This document shows positions 18,001 through 26,410 of a stretch of 42,851 nucleotides of DNA, piece by piece. Below the pieces are notes generated by a model. The model saw only the letters and a program-made list of their open reading frames with translations, was not told the DNA's origin and did no database searches. Within the stretch, counting starts at the first letter, position 1; every line of letters begins with the position of its first letter. The stretch is from Armatimonadota bacterium (GTDB taxonomy: Bacteria > Armatimonadota > JAAZEB01), in contig DUUU01000414.1 of the NCBI GenBank assembly GCA_012841485.1, positions 1 to 42,851 of the forward strand, in the 5' to 3' direction. The position numbers and the translations under genes were made by a program.

Positions 18001-19429
18001 CCTCTCCTTCTCGGCGAAGGTGCCGAAGGGTGTGCCGATGCGCCGTTCCTTCGAGGCGCCGGGTGCCAGGGTGGAGCCTCGCCCTGATGGCGCGGCACTC
18101 ACTCTCCCGCGTGACGCGGAGGTAGGCAGCGTGATCGAGGTGAAGGGTTCTCTTCACCTTGGCAAGCCGGATGCGGAAGCGGTGGTCACGTCCTCCCACC
18201 GGATCGCCGTCATCGCGCCTCTGGAGCTGTCGCTGGAGAATCACGGCTTCGATCCGGAGGCGGGCGCGGCGCGCCTGCGGGCCACGATTCGCAACCACCG
18301 GGTTCAGGGCGCGCGGGTCCGGCTGGCGGTGCAAGCGCCGTCTGGCTGGAAGGTGACCGGGGATGGGCCTCTTTCGCTTCCTGCTTCGGCGGAGCGGTCG
18401 GCCGAGCTGCGCCTGATCCCGGCGGGCGCGGCCGCCGCCGGTGCCGTGGAGGTGAGCGTCTCTGCGACGGCTGGCGCCGACCGGTGCAGCGCGCGCGCCG
18501 TCCTCCTCCATATCCCGAGGGAGGCGAACCTGCTGAAGAACGCCGGGTTCGAGGAGGGACACGCCTCCTGGTCGGCCACGAAGGAGAATATCGACCAGGA
18601 GGTGGCGCGCAGTGGCAAGGCCTCGCTGAAGCTGGAGAACCGCACGGTGGGCCAGAGCCAAGTGAGCCAGTCGGTGACGCTCAACCAGAAGCAGCCGTGC
18701 CCCATCCTCGTGCAGGCATCGTCGCGCGCGCTCAACGTGAGCGGCGAGCCCGGCAAGGGCTACTCCCTCTACGTGGATATCTACTACACCGATGACTCGT
18801 CACTCTACGGGCAGACCTTCGACTTCCCGACAGGCACCACGGAGTGGCAGTTTGGCCAGGTGTACATCGAGCCGGCCAAGCCGATCAAGCTGGTCAACGT
18901 CTATCTGCTCCTTCGGGGCAAGAGCGGCACGGCATGGTTCGATGACGTGGCGGTGATGGAGGATCCCCGGCGCAAAGGGAACATGGCGCGCGAAGCAGAG
19001 GTGGCCGTAGACAGCAGCTTCAGTGGCTACGACGCCAGCCCACTGAATGACGGTGTGACCGTTGGCGAGGGCCTGCACTGGACGAAAGAGGCGTGGGCCT
19101 CTGCGGACAAGGCGCAGGCGCACTTCATCGAGCTTCGCTTCCCGGAGCCGAGAAGCATCGCGCGCGCTCTCGTCTACTGGTCGCTCGATGCGGGCGTGGC
19201 GCGCACCTCGCGCGAGATCACCATCGAAGTGCCGGAGGGGGAGGGGTGGAAGCGCGTGGCGATTGTGAGGCCGCCGGCGCCGGAGGCGGTGACGGAGATC
19301 CGCTTCCCGCAGGCGATCCGATCCGATCGCTTCCGTTTCCTCCAGCCGGTGGGTGCCGGCCCCCAGGGGCGGCCCAACCTGATGTGGGTTCGCGAGATAG
19401 AGCTGTTCCCGGAGCCCGCCGCGCGCTGA
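15071..19429 (+). CDS. Giant exported putative glycoside hydrolase with C-terminal binding modules
   Basis: The 1452-residue product starts with a signal peptide (MNRRFLPGIALVFLLSAVVPG). An N-terminal beta-sandwich of about 250 residues precedes a likely TIM barrel (about 270-620) with DLDGFYYDGL (D413-L422), typical of barrel-strand ends that hold a catalytic Asp, plus FFDWSPSGLGPGGQYHSHPR near 553. Then come a linker of beta domains, a helical stretch (DLSER-type, about 880-950), a NEW3-like Ig domain (about 1050-1145), a CBM4/9-like jelly roll beginning LLKNAGFEEG (about 1153-1300) and a discoidin/F5-8C-like domain to the end. I cannot assign a GH family; the order suggests an exo-acting enzyme on a complex glycan. 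The ATG at 15071 follows AAGAGGTG. It is exported, and the next plus-strand gene also encodes a giant exported protein. Confidence 0.75.
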   Translation: MNRRFLPGIALVFLLSAVVPGFPASFTGGGVSLQLDDRARVVGMVVGETALKVAPAPLVALCDVSTGEYIPGTVAGGDAATGWQLEFGAARARATLVVASRGEALRFTCDLQGENLPARGMLLRFAFPFDAIGWQWYQDMQSAKPITPSDIRENVVPLRAYADLPEWRDQPSLRMGYANRNFCTVVAGPVGLCLAVPLDRPSIFRTSYNGPQKRLEMVYDFALSPDTRRPNAVSFAFDLYACDPAWGMRSALERYYRIYPEFFKVYAREQGQWMAFARLSEIDNANEFLFGLQEGASEPEYDDKLGVLSASYFTHAGMFANIPGYDPEKDPMPSYEAQVAAVETQFKRTTNLSGLYEKVGLHTPEGKLDVRKSSVYGHLLAQFTLDPELPYGEWTLKRTQTQTEHLKRTKGGDLDGFYYDGLSSGLDYNPEHFKTADAPCLWDPVAKKPFLNNFFASVEFARAAAELLRPKGQITMMNGALGSSFYVAPWLDILGAETGLRIPRESFNYIRTIIHHKPFLTLLKGNYEKNLGRAEVELFMKRCLAYGVYPGFFDWSPSGLGPGGQYHSHPRYYERDRDLHRKYLPLCRALALAGWEPVTHARSSAPAVFVERFGPTPEGIVWWTLLNEDSQPHETTLTIDLGALGLDARSVRAVDLVTGTTIPLAPKGQAVTARLSVPADGVLALQVAKPSVAAGWRVAQSIETLDRGIRMRAIDAEKPALPMHWRPTGKVTRESHGTDHRLVLVADGKRDTSVRQWAMLFQPKPSEVKLRIRAAATGVQGDDDARVRCQLAWVTRSFTYYENVTFKLPGGTYDWRDFEFPIRCEQPLRAIQLFPTLGGKSADARLRIASISLSDSDREEYVVDGDFDEWYEPVPEHLRSRLEQQVSEVREGLATLGKSAKQLADPAARDTLSSLFARCRSLREMIAREKAENGCRRVLRDLETVEAHLGPVALTAYGVEPPVMTGPSAAVPGDTVRLSFSAKVPKGVPMRRSFEAPGARVEPRPDGAALTLPRDAEVGSVIEVKGSLHLGKPDAEAVVTSSHRIAVIAPLELSLENHGFDPEAGAARLRATIRNHRVQGARVRLAVQAPSGWKVTGDGPLSLPASAERSAELRLIPAGAAAAGAVEVSVSATAGADRCSARAVLLHIPREANLLKNAGFEEGHASWSATKENIDQEVARSGKASLKLENRTVGQSQVSQSVTLNQKQPCPILVQASSRALNVSGEPGKGYSLYVDIYYTDDSSLYGQTFDFPTGTTEWQFGQVYIEPAKPIKLVNVYLLLRGKSGTAWFDDVAVMEDPRRKGNMAREAEVAVDSSFSGYDASPLNDGVTVGEGLHWTKEAWASADKAQAHFIELRFPEPRSIARALVYWSLDAGVARTSREITIEVPEGEGWKRVAIVRPPAPEAVTEIRFPQAIRSDRFRFLQPVGAGPQGRPNLMWVREIELFPEPAAR

Positions 19430-19506
19430 GGTTCGCGCGGATCGGTCTGCCAGTGGCATTCAGGCCGCGGTTGCCCGCGTTCTCCCACCCGCGCCCGGCC
19501 TTTGCT

Positions 19507-19641
19507 ACCACGGATGAAGGCGACGGTCACGGATGGAGAGGCGCGGGCACCTGGGGCTGCGCGCTCCATCCGTGACCGGGGTACGGCCGGTGCGAGACGG
19601 TCGCGGAAGACCGCCTCGCGGTCGTGGTTATTCTTGCGGGG
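19507..19641. repeat. Dispersed palindromic intergenic element, copy A
   Basis: This sits in a 342-bp gene-less stretch (19430-19771). A 14-bp perfect inverted repeat, GGTCACGGATGGAG (19525-19538) with CTCCATCCGTGACC (19564-19577), is followed by GACCGC-CTC-GCGGTC (19609-19623). ACCACG (19507-19512) with CGTGGT (19623-19628) could close the whole. The same modules in the same order (CGGATGG...CCATCCG, then GACCGC-NNN-GCGGTC) recur at 26413-26504, and TTATTCT-CGCGGGG-like sequence recurs at 26621-26636. The rest of the stretch shows no gene. Confidence 0.65.
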
Positions 19642-19771
19642 CCGGGGCCAGGCCGCCCGCGGGGGTATGGGAGAAGGGGCCGGTGAGGTCCGGGCATTGG
19701 AGCCGGGAGTTACTGTGCCCAGACCGGATTCCTTATCTCGGAGTCCCAAGGAAGTGTGTGAAAGGTCTCTG

Positions 19772-22700
19772 ATGTCATATCGCGTGTTCTGGTTTCTGAT
19801 CGCCGGTCTGGTTAGCCTCTGTGGAGCGCCCCTCATGGCGGCGCCGGCCGAGGTGCCCCTGAAAAATCCCTCCTTCGAGGAGGGCGTGGATCAAAGAGGC
19901 ACTCCCCTGGGTTGGCAGCGCTATGCCGGTGGTGGCCAGGGCCAGCGCCTGTCGCTGGTGGACGCGCCCGAAGGAGGCAAGGCGCTGCTCATCGAGGATG
20001 GCGACCCGAACGAGGAGATCGGCATCACCCAGACGGCTCCTGCTCGCCCGGAGGAGGTCTACCGGGCGTCCGTGCGCGTTTGGCGCGTCGGCGGGGCCGA
20101 TACCGCCGGTGCCTACCTGCAGCTTCGTTTTCTCCCCTCTCAGAAGTTCACGCAGGTGGCCCTGGCACCGGGCGAGGGCACGGCCTTCCGCGAGGTGAGC
20201 GCCACGTTGCAGGCTCCCGCTGGCACCACCCGCCTGATGCTCTATCTCTACACGCACAAAGCTCCCACTCCGAAGGTGATGGTGGATGACGTGAAGGTGG
20301 AATCTGGGGTTGAGTTACCCCCTCCCGCAGCCACGCCGGCGGCCATTCCCCAGCCGGTCGTGCCTGTCTACGACCGTTTGAAAGAGCTGCACCTGCGCAC
20401 CGCTCTGGCTCGCGGGGGCAAGCCGGCGATCACCATCGCTGTGCCTGAGCGCTACCAGGCTGAGGCCGCCGCGATCCAGGCCGCGATCCGCGAGGTGACG
20501 GGGGTCACGGTGCCGGTCGTATCGGACACGGCACCCGAGGCGGCGGTGCCACTCAAGGGCAACCTCCTCCTCCTCGGCAACCGGTCTACCAACCGGGCGA
20601 TCTCCGCGCTCTACGATCTCTCCTACACCTTTCTCGACCGGAAATACCCGGGTCCGGGAGGCTACGTGGTGCGCTCGCTGCACAGCCCCTTTGGCGATGG
20701 CCGGAACGTCCTCTTCGCGGGAGGAAGCGACGATGAGGGCGTGCACCGTGCTGCGGATGCGCTGGTGGCGAAGCTACGCGCTGCCGGGGGAACCCGTGGA
20801 GAGCTTTCGGTCGGGTGGCTGACGGAGATCCGCCTCGGGCGCGGGCTGTCGCTACCGAAGGACGTGAGGCGCATGGAGATCTGGGAGGCCTCGCGGACGT
20901 ATGGCTCTTCCGGCTACTTCGGCTGGAACATCCTTAGCAAGCTGATGGCGGCCTACTACATGACCGGCGAGGAGTGGTGCCTCCGCGAGTTCCTGCGCTA
21001 CGCCTTCCCGGACGCGCGCGCCATCAAAGAGCTGGAAGAGTGGGATGGCGAGCGGGTTGAGAACAAGAGCGCGCCCCTCAGTGGCCCCTACCACTACTCA
21101 GCGCATATGATGATCCTCCTGTGGGATCTCATCGAAGAGAGCCCGCTGCTCAGTGATGCCGACCGCTTGCGGATCACCAATGCCTTCGCGGGGCAGCTTC
21201 CCCACCGCGTCGTCGAGGGGGTCTATGGCGCGACCTCGCCCCCGGCTTATGTAGGCGACAGGCATCGAGACTGGTCGGCCGTCTCCCTCTACTGCCTGGG
21301 CCGCTACTTCCAGAAGGACTACCCTAGCCCCGTCTGGCAGCGGTGCATGGCCGCCGTTGAGCAGTACTTCAGCACACTGCGCCATCACCACTGGATGGCG
21401 AACATGAACGACCACCTCTTCTGGTACACGTCATTCTATGACCCGATGCTCAACTACATGATCCTCAGCGGCGACCGAACCGCCGTGGAGAACGGGAATC
21501 TGGTGAAGGCGCTGCGCACCCAGGAGATCCTCTCCACCGGGTTGGAAGCCGACTGGGGCCTGAAGGCATCGTCGCTCTCTTTCCTGCACAAGGCCGCCTA
21601 CCTCACGGGCGACGGGCGCTGGCTCTACTATCGTGAGCGCACCGGGCTCGACACCGATTGCTTCCGCCTGGGGCAGTCGTTCTGGCCGGGCGAAGAGCTG
21701 AAGCCCAAAGCGCCGGAGGATCTCGTCGGGCGGTGGACGATCCAGGCGATGCCGGAGCCGATGTGGCGCCGGCGCGATAGCGGCGTTCCGCTGGAGCGCT
21801 CTTTCCGCTGGGGGAGCTACCGGAGTAGCCTGGGACCCGGGGGCGACCTGGTGATGATCAAGGGCTATAACGGCGCGGGCCGTCTCCCATACCACACCTG
21901 CGTCCTCATGGAGCTGCGCCTGAACGGCGTGACGCTCCTTCAGGGCTACCGAAACCAGATCCTGGCGAGCGCCGATGGCATGGTCGAGCCCCAAGTCCCC
22001 CTCGATGGCGCGCTGCTTCACCAGGGAGTGCTCGGTGAGATGGTGAGCGCCGTGATGGAGGTGCCACGACTTCCCTTCAGCCGGTGGCGGCGCTCCCTCG
22101 CGCAGCGCGTTGGGCGCTACGCCCTCATCGTCGATGACCTCACCTTCCGCACCGACAGCGACAACATGAAGCTGGAGGTCTGCTGGGAGATGCCCGGGGC
22201 GAAGTGGGACCCGGAGGCGGAGGCCGTGCGCCTGCGTAGCCAGACGGGCGCCGGGCTGCCCCCCGGATGGATCCAGCTCCCTGCGCTCAAGAGCGAGAAG
22301 GTGGCGTGTGGACCCGGAACGCCCGCGGAGCTTCTCTCGCGCTTGCACGACCTGGGGATTCTGCTGCTGAAGGCCCCGGGGCCCGGCACATGGGTGGAGA
22401 CCTCCTTCACGCTGGCAAAGCCGTTCCGAGGCGAGGTGTACGCCGATCTGCTCAATTACTGCGACCGGGGGCGTCTCCGCTTCCTGCTGGATGGGCGCCC
22501 GGCGGGCAAAGAGGTGGATCACTACGACCCGGATGTAGTGCCAGCGCGGGTTTCGCTGGGCATCCATGCGCTGGATGCCGGGGAGCACGTCCTGCGCGTG
22601 GAGGTGACCGGCAAGCGTCCGGAGGCCACGAAGCACTATGTGGGGCTGACCGGCGTCTCTCTCCGCCCGGAGGGCGCGCCGGCGCAGTCTTCGCCGGCGG

Positions 22701-24478
22701 TGTACGAGCTGCGCACCTCCGAGCCGATGCCGGTGACTCGCCGCGATGGGCTGGTGATGGAGTGGCGCGGCCCGGTGCGTGACGGAGGGCGCCGCTTCTT
22801 CTTCCACCTGTTGGGGCGCAACCCAGAGGGCACCGGGGAAGGCCTGGCGTGCGCGCGCGTCGCAGAGAACGCCGCGGCCCTGGCGCTTCCCGAGCCCGCG
22901 CTTGCCGTTGCCGGAAGCTACGGCAGCTGCGAGGGCGACCTGGTGGTGCTGGCCGATACCCACCTCTACGCGCGCGCGGCGCGGCGCGCCGGCCTGAAGA
23001 CCCCGCTCCTCGCCGCCGACCAGCCGGTGGATGCCGATTGGGATTTCGCCTCGGGCGAGCTCCACGTCGAGGCCGGCACCGAGGTAAGCGTGCATCTGGC
23101 CCTGGCGCCCGGGCGCGTGCTCCTCGATGGGAAGCCAGTCGCGGGCCAGCCGGGCGCGGATGGGCTCCTTGCCCTCCGGCTTTCCGCTGGGCGGCATGTC
23201 ATGCAGGGGGCGCGGCCCCGGACGGAGCTGGGAGCGGGTCTGGCCGCACTCCTCGCGGAGGGCCGGCAGCAGCGCGCGGCGCTCTCCGCGGCATTGGCGG
23301 CGCCGACCCCGAAGGTTCCGGAGTGGCAGCCGGCGGTGCAGACGCGCATCTCCGGCAAGCCATCCAGTTCGACCGTGGTGTCCGCGCCGGATGGCCCGCT
23401 CCTCTGCGTGGCCGTGGGGAAGGCGATTCACCTGCTCGGCCCGGATGGCAAGGAGGCCGGCCGCTTCGAGGCGGATGCCGAGGTCCGCGTCGTCCACTGG
23501 TGGCCGGAGGCGAAGCTGCTCCTCGCCGGGTGCGTGGATGAGAAGGTGATCGCCTTCGACCTGCGCGGGCAGCGCCGCTGGAGCTTCACCTCCGAGATGG
23601 ACCGCGCGGTGTATGAGGCGGGCAAGCAGTACTGGTTCAAGAGCGCGCATCCGGGCATTTACGGTCTCTCCACCGGGCGCTTCGTGGACGGCAAGAGCCA
23701 GTGCTTCGTCGGCAGCGCATGCACCCTGGAGATACTCGACATGGAGGGCAAGCTGGTCAAGCGCCTGCCGATCTTCTGGGGGCCGGGCCGGCACTTCCTG
23801 CTCGTGGATGCGCCGGATGGCAGCCGCAACCTCCTCGTCGCGCGCTGGCGTAACGATAGCGCGGCGATGGCGATTGTCAACAGCAAGACGTTGACGCGCA
23901 CCGGCACCGGGTTCTATGGGGTTCCGAACGGGCATACCTTTGTCGGCGGCTGGGACTGCCAGAACCGCGACGACAACTACGTCATCGACCTGGATGGCGA
24001 TGGGAAGGTGGAGGTGGTCTCCGCGATCAACGGCACGTGGAACCGCGTCACGGTGTGGAACGCGGCCGGCGAGCCGCTGCATAACGCCCAGTTTGGGCCG
24101 GGGAGCCCGACGCAGCGCGCCAATCTGCGCGGCATGGACGTGGCGGATCTGGATGGCGATGGCCGGCGCGAGATCATCGTGGGCACATCGGGTGGCCTCG
24201 TGGTCACTCTGGATCACCAGTGCCGCAAGGAGTGGTCGCGCGCTTTGCCTAGCCCGCCGGTGGTTCTCCGCCACGTGTCGGCATCCGGCAAGCCGTGGAT
24301 CATCGCGGGCACCGAGGATGGCACCATGATCCTCCTCAACGGCAAGGGCGAGATCGTTCGACAGGGTCGCGCTGCTGGGCGTCCGGCCATGCTCCAGGTA
24401 GTTCAGACAGCCCAGGGCCCGCTCGCGCTGCTGGTGACAGAGACGGGCAGCGTGGCGGGTTTCCAGCTCGGAGGCTGA
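19772..24478 (+). CDS. Giant exported multidomain protein, putative polysaccharide lyase/hydrolase
   Basis: This 1568-residue protein has a signal peptide (MSYRVFWFLIAGLVSLCGAP) and then a CBM4/9-like domain opening PLKNPSFEEGVDQRG (about 30-170). A domain at about 215-340 resembles the N-terminal domain of GH67 alpha-glucuronidases and related DUFs (AAIQAAIREVTGVTVPVV, LLLLGNRSTNRA, GPGGYVVRSL). A helical (alpha/alpha)-toroid-like region follows (about 370-650; GYFGWNILSKLMAAYYMTG, HHHWMANMNDHLFWYTSF), then beta-sandwich domains similar in layout to heparinase II/III-type lyases. The C-terminal 380 residues look like a beta-propeller with FG-GAP-like calcium loops DLDGDGKVEVVS and DLDGDGRREIIVG. 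No family is certain. The ATG at 19772 has AAAGG upstream (weak) and fits the signal peptide. A palindromic repeat occupies the upstream gap. Confidence 0.72.
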   Translation: MSYRVFWFLIAGLVSLCGAPLMAAPAEVPLKNPSFEEGVDQRGTPLGWQRYAGGGQGQRLSLVDAPEGGKALLIEDGDPNEEIGITQTAPARPEEVYRASVRVWRVGGADTAGAYLQLRFLPSQKFTQVALAPGEGTAFREVSATLQAPAGTTRLMLYLYTHKAPTPKVMVDDVKVESGVELPPPAATPAAIPQPVVPVYDRLKELHLRTALARGGKPAITIAVPERYQAEAAAIQAAIREVTGVTVPVVSDTAPEAAVPLKGNLLLLGNRSTNRAISALYDLSYTFLDRKYPGPGGYVVRSLHSPFGDGRNVLFAGGSDDEGVHRAADALVAKLRAAGGTRGELSVGWLTEIRLGRGLSLPKDVRRMEIWEASRTYGSSGYFGWNILSKLMAAYYMTGEEWCLREFLRYAFPDARAIKELEEWDGERVENKSAPLSGPYHYSAHMMILLWDLIEESPLLSDADRLRITNAFAGQLPHRVVEGVYGATSPPAYVGDRHRDWSAVSLYCLGRYFQKDYPSPVWQRCMAAVEQYFSTLRHHHWMANMNDHLFWYTSFYDPMLNYMILSGDRTAVENGNLVKALRTQEILSTGLEADWGLKASSLSFLHKAAYLTGDGRWLYYRERTGLDTDCFRLGQSFWPGEELKPKAPEDLVGRWTIQAMPEPMWRRRDSGVPLERSFRWGSYRSSLGPGGDLVMIKGYNGAGRLPYHTCVLMELRLNGVTLLQGYRNQILASADGMVEPQVPLDGALLHQGVLGEMVSAVMEVPRLPFSRWRRSLAQRVGRYALIVDDLTFRTDSDNMKLEVCWEMPGAKWDPEAEAVRLRSQTGAGLPPGWIQLPALKSEKVACGPGTPAELLSRLHDLGILLLKAPGPGTWVETSFTLAKPFRGEVYADLLNYCDRGRLRFLLDGRPAGKEVDHYDPDVVPARVSLGIHALDAGEHVLRVEVTGKRPEATKHYVGLTGVSLRPEGAPAQSSPAVYELRTSEPMPVTRRDGLVMEWRGPVRDGGRRFFFHLLGRNPEGTGEGLACARVAENAAALALPEPALAVAGSYGSCEGDLVVLADTHLYARAARRAGLKTPLLAADQPVDADWDFASGELHVEAGTEVSVHLALAPGRVLLDGKPVAGQPGADGLLALRLSAGRHVMQGARPRTELGAGLAALLAEGRQQRAALSAALAAPTPKVPEWQPAVQTRISGKPSSSTVVSAPDGPLLCVAVGKAIHLLGPDGKEAGRFEADAEVRVVHWWPEAKLLLAGCVDEKVIAFDLRGQRRWSFTSEMDRAVYEAGKQYWFKSAHPGIYGLSTGRFVDGKSQCFVGSACTLEILDMEGKLVKRLPIFWGPGRHFLLVDAPDGSRNLLVARWRNDSAAMAIVNSKTLTRTGTGFYGVPNGHTFVGGWDCQNRDDNYVIDLDGDGKVEVVSAINGTWNRVTVWNAAGEPLHNAQFGPGSPTQRANLRGMDVADLDGDGRREIIVGTSGGLVVTLDHQCRKEWSRALPSPPVVLRHVSASGKPWIIAGTEDGTMILLNGKGEIVRQGRAAGRPAMLQVVQTAQGPLALLVTETGSVAGFQLGG

Positions 24479-24507
24479 GAGGGAGGGGTGCTTTGAGGCG
24501 CCGGGAT

Positions 24508-24542
24508 CGCTTCCGCCACCGGTGAACCCGGGGGCGGAAGCG
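24508..24542. terminator. Large hairpin between convergent genes
   Basis: CGCTTCCGCC (24508-24517) pairs perfectly with GGCGGAAGCG (24533-24542), and inside the loop CCGG-TGAAC-CCGG (24519-24531) can extend it. It lies 30 bases past the stop of the 1568-aa gene, in the 169-bp gap before the convergent small secreted protein gene. No U-tract follows. It is a probable bidirectional terminator. Confidence 0.5.
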
Positions 24543-24647
24543 TCGGGAGGTCGGCCCTCCTGGCCTGAAGCATCCCCGAGAACGCATCAAGAGGAGCGAG
24601 CGCCCCGGCAGCGAGCTCTCTCCCACTACGCGGGCGATTCTCGCGGG

Positions 24648-24977
24648 CTAGGTCTCGGGGGCCGCCGGCGCCGGCGGCAGGTCGATCACGATCACCTGAG
24701 TCGGGCGCAGGATGGCGACGGGCGTGCCGTTGATGAGGTATCGCCCATGTACCGGGACGATCACCGCCCGGGCGCCACCCCGGACCACGACAACCTGACG
24801 GCTTGTCAGCAGCAGCGGAATGTTGCCGACGTACACGACGGACGGCACCGCGGGCACGACGACTACGGCCGGCTGAGCCTGGTCGCCCGTCTCCTCCGCA
24901 GCCTGGACGGATCCCACAGCTGGAAAACCCAGGGTGAGGCATGCGCCCAGGATCGCCGGAACGATTGCTCTCCACAC
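24648..24977 (-). CDS. Small exported Val-rich protein of unknown function
   Basis: This 109-residue protein has a signal peptide (VWRAIVPAILGACLTLGFPAVGSVQA, cleavage before AEE). The mature part of about 80 residues is very rich in valine and beta-branched residues (VVVVPAVPSVVYVGNIPLLL, then VVVVRGGARAVIVPVHGRYL) and ends in a Pro/Ala tail. This pattern suggests one small beta domain, perhaps of SH3-like type; I recognise no family. The GTG at 24977 is preferred because GAGAGGAGG lies nine bases upstream; the ATG at 25007 is an alternative but would place that site inside the coding sequence. It is downstream of and co-directional with the SGNH hydrolase gene (162 bp), with a hairpin between them. 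Confidence 0.6.
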   Translation of the reverse strand: MWRAIVPAILGACLTLGFPAVGSVQAAEETGDQAQPAVVVVPAVPSVVYVGNIPLLLTSRQVVVVRGGARAVIVPVHGRYLINGTPVAILRPTQVIVIDLPPAPAAPET

Positions 24978-25108
24978 GGTCGGCTGCCTCCTCTCGGCGG
25001 TGACCATGGGCCCCGCCGTGACGCGAGCATCGATCGATTACCCGTACCGGGGAGGAGCAAACCGGCGCGCCGCGCCTCTCGCGAGCCGGCAAAAGGGCCG
25101 GGGACGGA

Positions 25109-25127
25109 CGCGCCTGCGCCAGGCGCG
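25109..25127 (-). terminator. Hairpin after the SGNH hydrolase gene
   Basis: CGCGCCTG-CGC-CAGGCGCG is a perfect 8-bp stem with a 3-base loop, starting 12 bases past the minus-strand stop of the SGNH hydrolase gene. On that strand it is followed about 17 bases later by CCCTTTTGCC, a weak T-run. It is a probable terminator or attenuating structure before the small exported protein gene. Confidence 0.45.
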
Positions 25128-25139
25128 AGGCCTACGCGC

Positions 25140-26318
25140 CTACGGAAGCTCCAGCAACTCGCCCGCGGAGAAGGGCGATTCCGTGTCGAGGTAGGAGCCC
25201 ACGCCGTAGCGCGATGCTTTGCCCGAGGGGCGCTGCTTCTCCAGGAGAATCCGATCGATACGGCAGCCCTGAACGTCAAGGGAGAGCGGCGTTCGGGCGT
25301 AGCCATAGCCCTCATACCCGGTGAAGAAATTGATGGCTATCCGCTTCCCAGCATCGGCGGGCTTGATAGCGGTCGCGTGTCGCAGCCGCTTGTCTACCTC
25401 CGTGGTGTTGCGGATCGTCACCGTGCCTCCCGCGGGATCGGCGGAGACCACATCGAAGGAGAGGGTGTACCACCCGGCGATCACCGGTTCTATCGTCTGG
25501 CCATCGCTGCCACCACGCCACAGGTTCACGACTCGCACGCCTGCTCCAGACCGGGGGCGCGGCGCCGAGAGCGCGGCCGGCAGGTTGAGCGTCTCGCGAA
25601 GGGCATCCGCCAGAATGCGCGCCACCAGGCGGTAGCCCTCCGGCGTTGGATGGAGGCGAATCAGGGGCTCCCAGTTCTCCGTTTCGCGGATCGGCTTCTC
25701 ATACTCCACCCAGACCACCCTGCCCGGCGGGAAAGCGGTGGCCAAGCGCTCGCGGAGGAAGACGTTCGTCCGCGCGTTGGTCTGGTCGCGCAGCGGGTTG
25801 TCGGTATGACAGGGGAAGACGCTTGCGAGGAAGACCTTCTCTACGCTTGGCTTCTTCAGGAGCGCGTTGACGATGGCGATGATCCGCTCCGCTGTGCCGG
25901 CGGCGGCTCGCTCCACCCTCGCCGGATCTTTCGTATTGTTGTCGTTCGTGCCGATATGCAGGTGGTAATAGCGGCAATCGGGGATGGCGTCGATTCGCGC
26001 GAGGACCTTGGCCGTGCTGTTCCCTCCCTCGCCGGCGTGGCTATAGCCCAGCTTCGCGGTGTGCGTGCCGACAAAGGCGAGCGTTGGGATCTGCTCCAGG
26101 AGGAACTGGCGCCAGGTGTCGCCATGGTCTGCCCAGGTGATGCTGTCGCCAATCATGCAGAGGGGGATCTGCGGCGGTGTCGAGGCCATTCCCTTCTCGG
26201 AAGATGCGGCAAAGCCCGCGTGCCCCGCGCAGAGGCAAACGGGCAGCGCGAGGGCGAGAGCGCGCGCGGCTCGCGCCGAGAGCGTGAGCGCGCGGCGAGC
26301 GGTGTTGGGTCGGTTCAT
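25140..26318 (-). CDS. Exported SGNH/GDSL-family hydrolase
   Basis: This 392-residue protein has a signal peptide (MNRPNTARRALTLSARAARA... ending near GFAA). The SGNH blocks follow: IGDSITW with catalytic Ser59, block II GEGGNS, and block III HIGTNDNN with Asn125. Block V is LHPTPEGY with His223, but the residue three before that His is Ile, not the usual Asp of the DxxH pair, so the third triad member is missing or supplied from elsewhere. SGNH enzymes of this kind deacetylate xylan or other glycans. The last 130 residues form a separate beta domain (IAGWYTLSFDVVSADPAGGT, GYGYARTPLSLDVQG). The start at 26318 follows AGAGGAGG. It is probably first in a two-gene unit with the small exported protein. 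Confidence 0.85.
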   Translation of the reverse strand: MNRPNTARRALTLSARAARALALALPVCLCAGHAGFAASSEKGMASTPPQIPLCMIGDSITWADHGDTWRQFLLEQIPTLAFVGTHTAKLGYSHAGEGGNSTAKVLARIDAIPDCRYYHLHIGTNDNNTKDPARVERAAAGTAERIIAIVNALLKKPSVEKVFLASVFPCHTDNPLRDQTNARTNVFLRERLATAFPPGRVVWVEYEKPIRETENWEPLIRLHPTPEGYRLVARILADALRETLNLPAALSAPRPRSGAGVRVVNLWRGGSDGQTIEPVIAGWYTLSFDVVSADPAGGTVTIRNTTEVDKRLRHATAIKPADAGKRIAINFFTGYEGYGYARTPLSLDVQGCRIDRILLEKQRPSGKASRYGVGSYLDTESPFSAGELLELP

Positions 26319-26410
26319 AGTGCCTCCTCTAGATATTGCTTCGTCGCGAGAGGTCACGTCGCCTGCCGGATCACCGAGTGCTTTCCTGTTCCTCGACGCG
26401 GCGTCGATAC

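Noticed and set aside
16187..18661. An 824-codon open frame on the minus strand inside the 1452-aa gene
   Set aside because: Antisense shadow of a real gene with clear domain structure on the other strand; no recognisable protein features.
21431..24274. A 947-codon open frame on the minus strand inside the 1568-aa gene
   Set aside because: Its composition is Arg/His/Gly/Ala-rich, as expected from the antisense of a GC-rich gene, and it has no domain, ribosome binding site or conserved motif.
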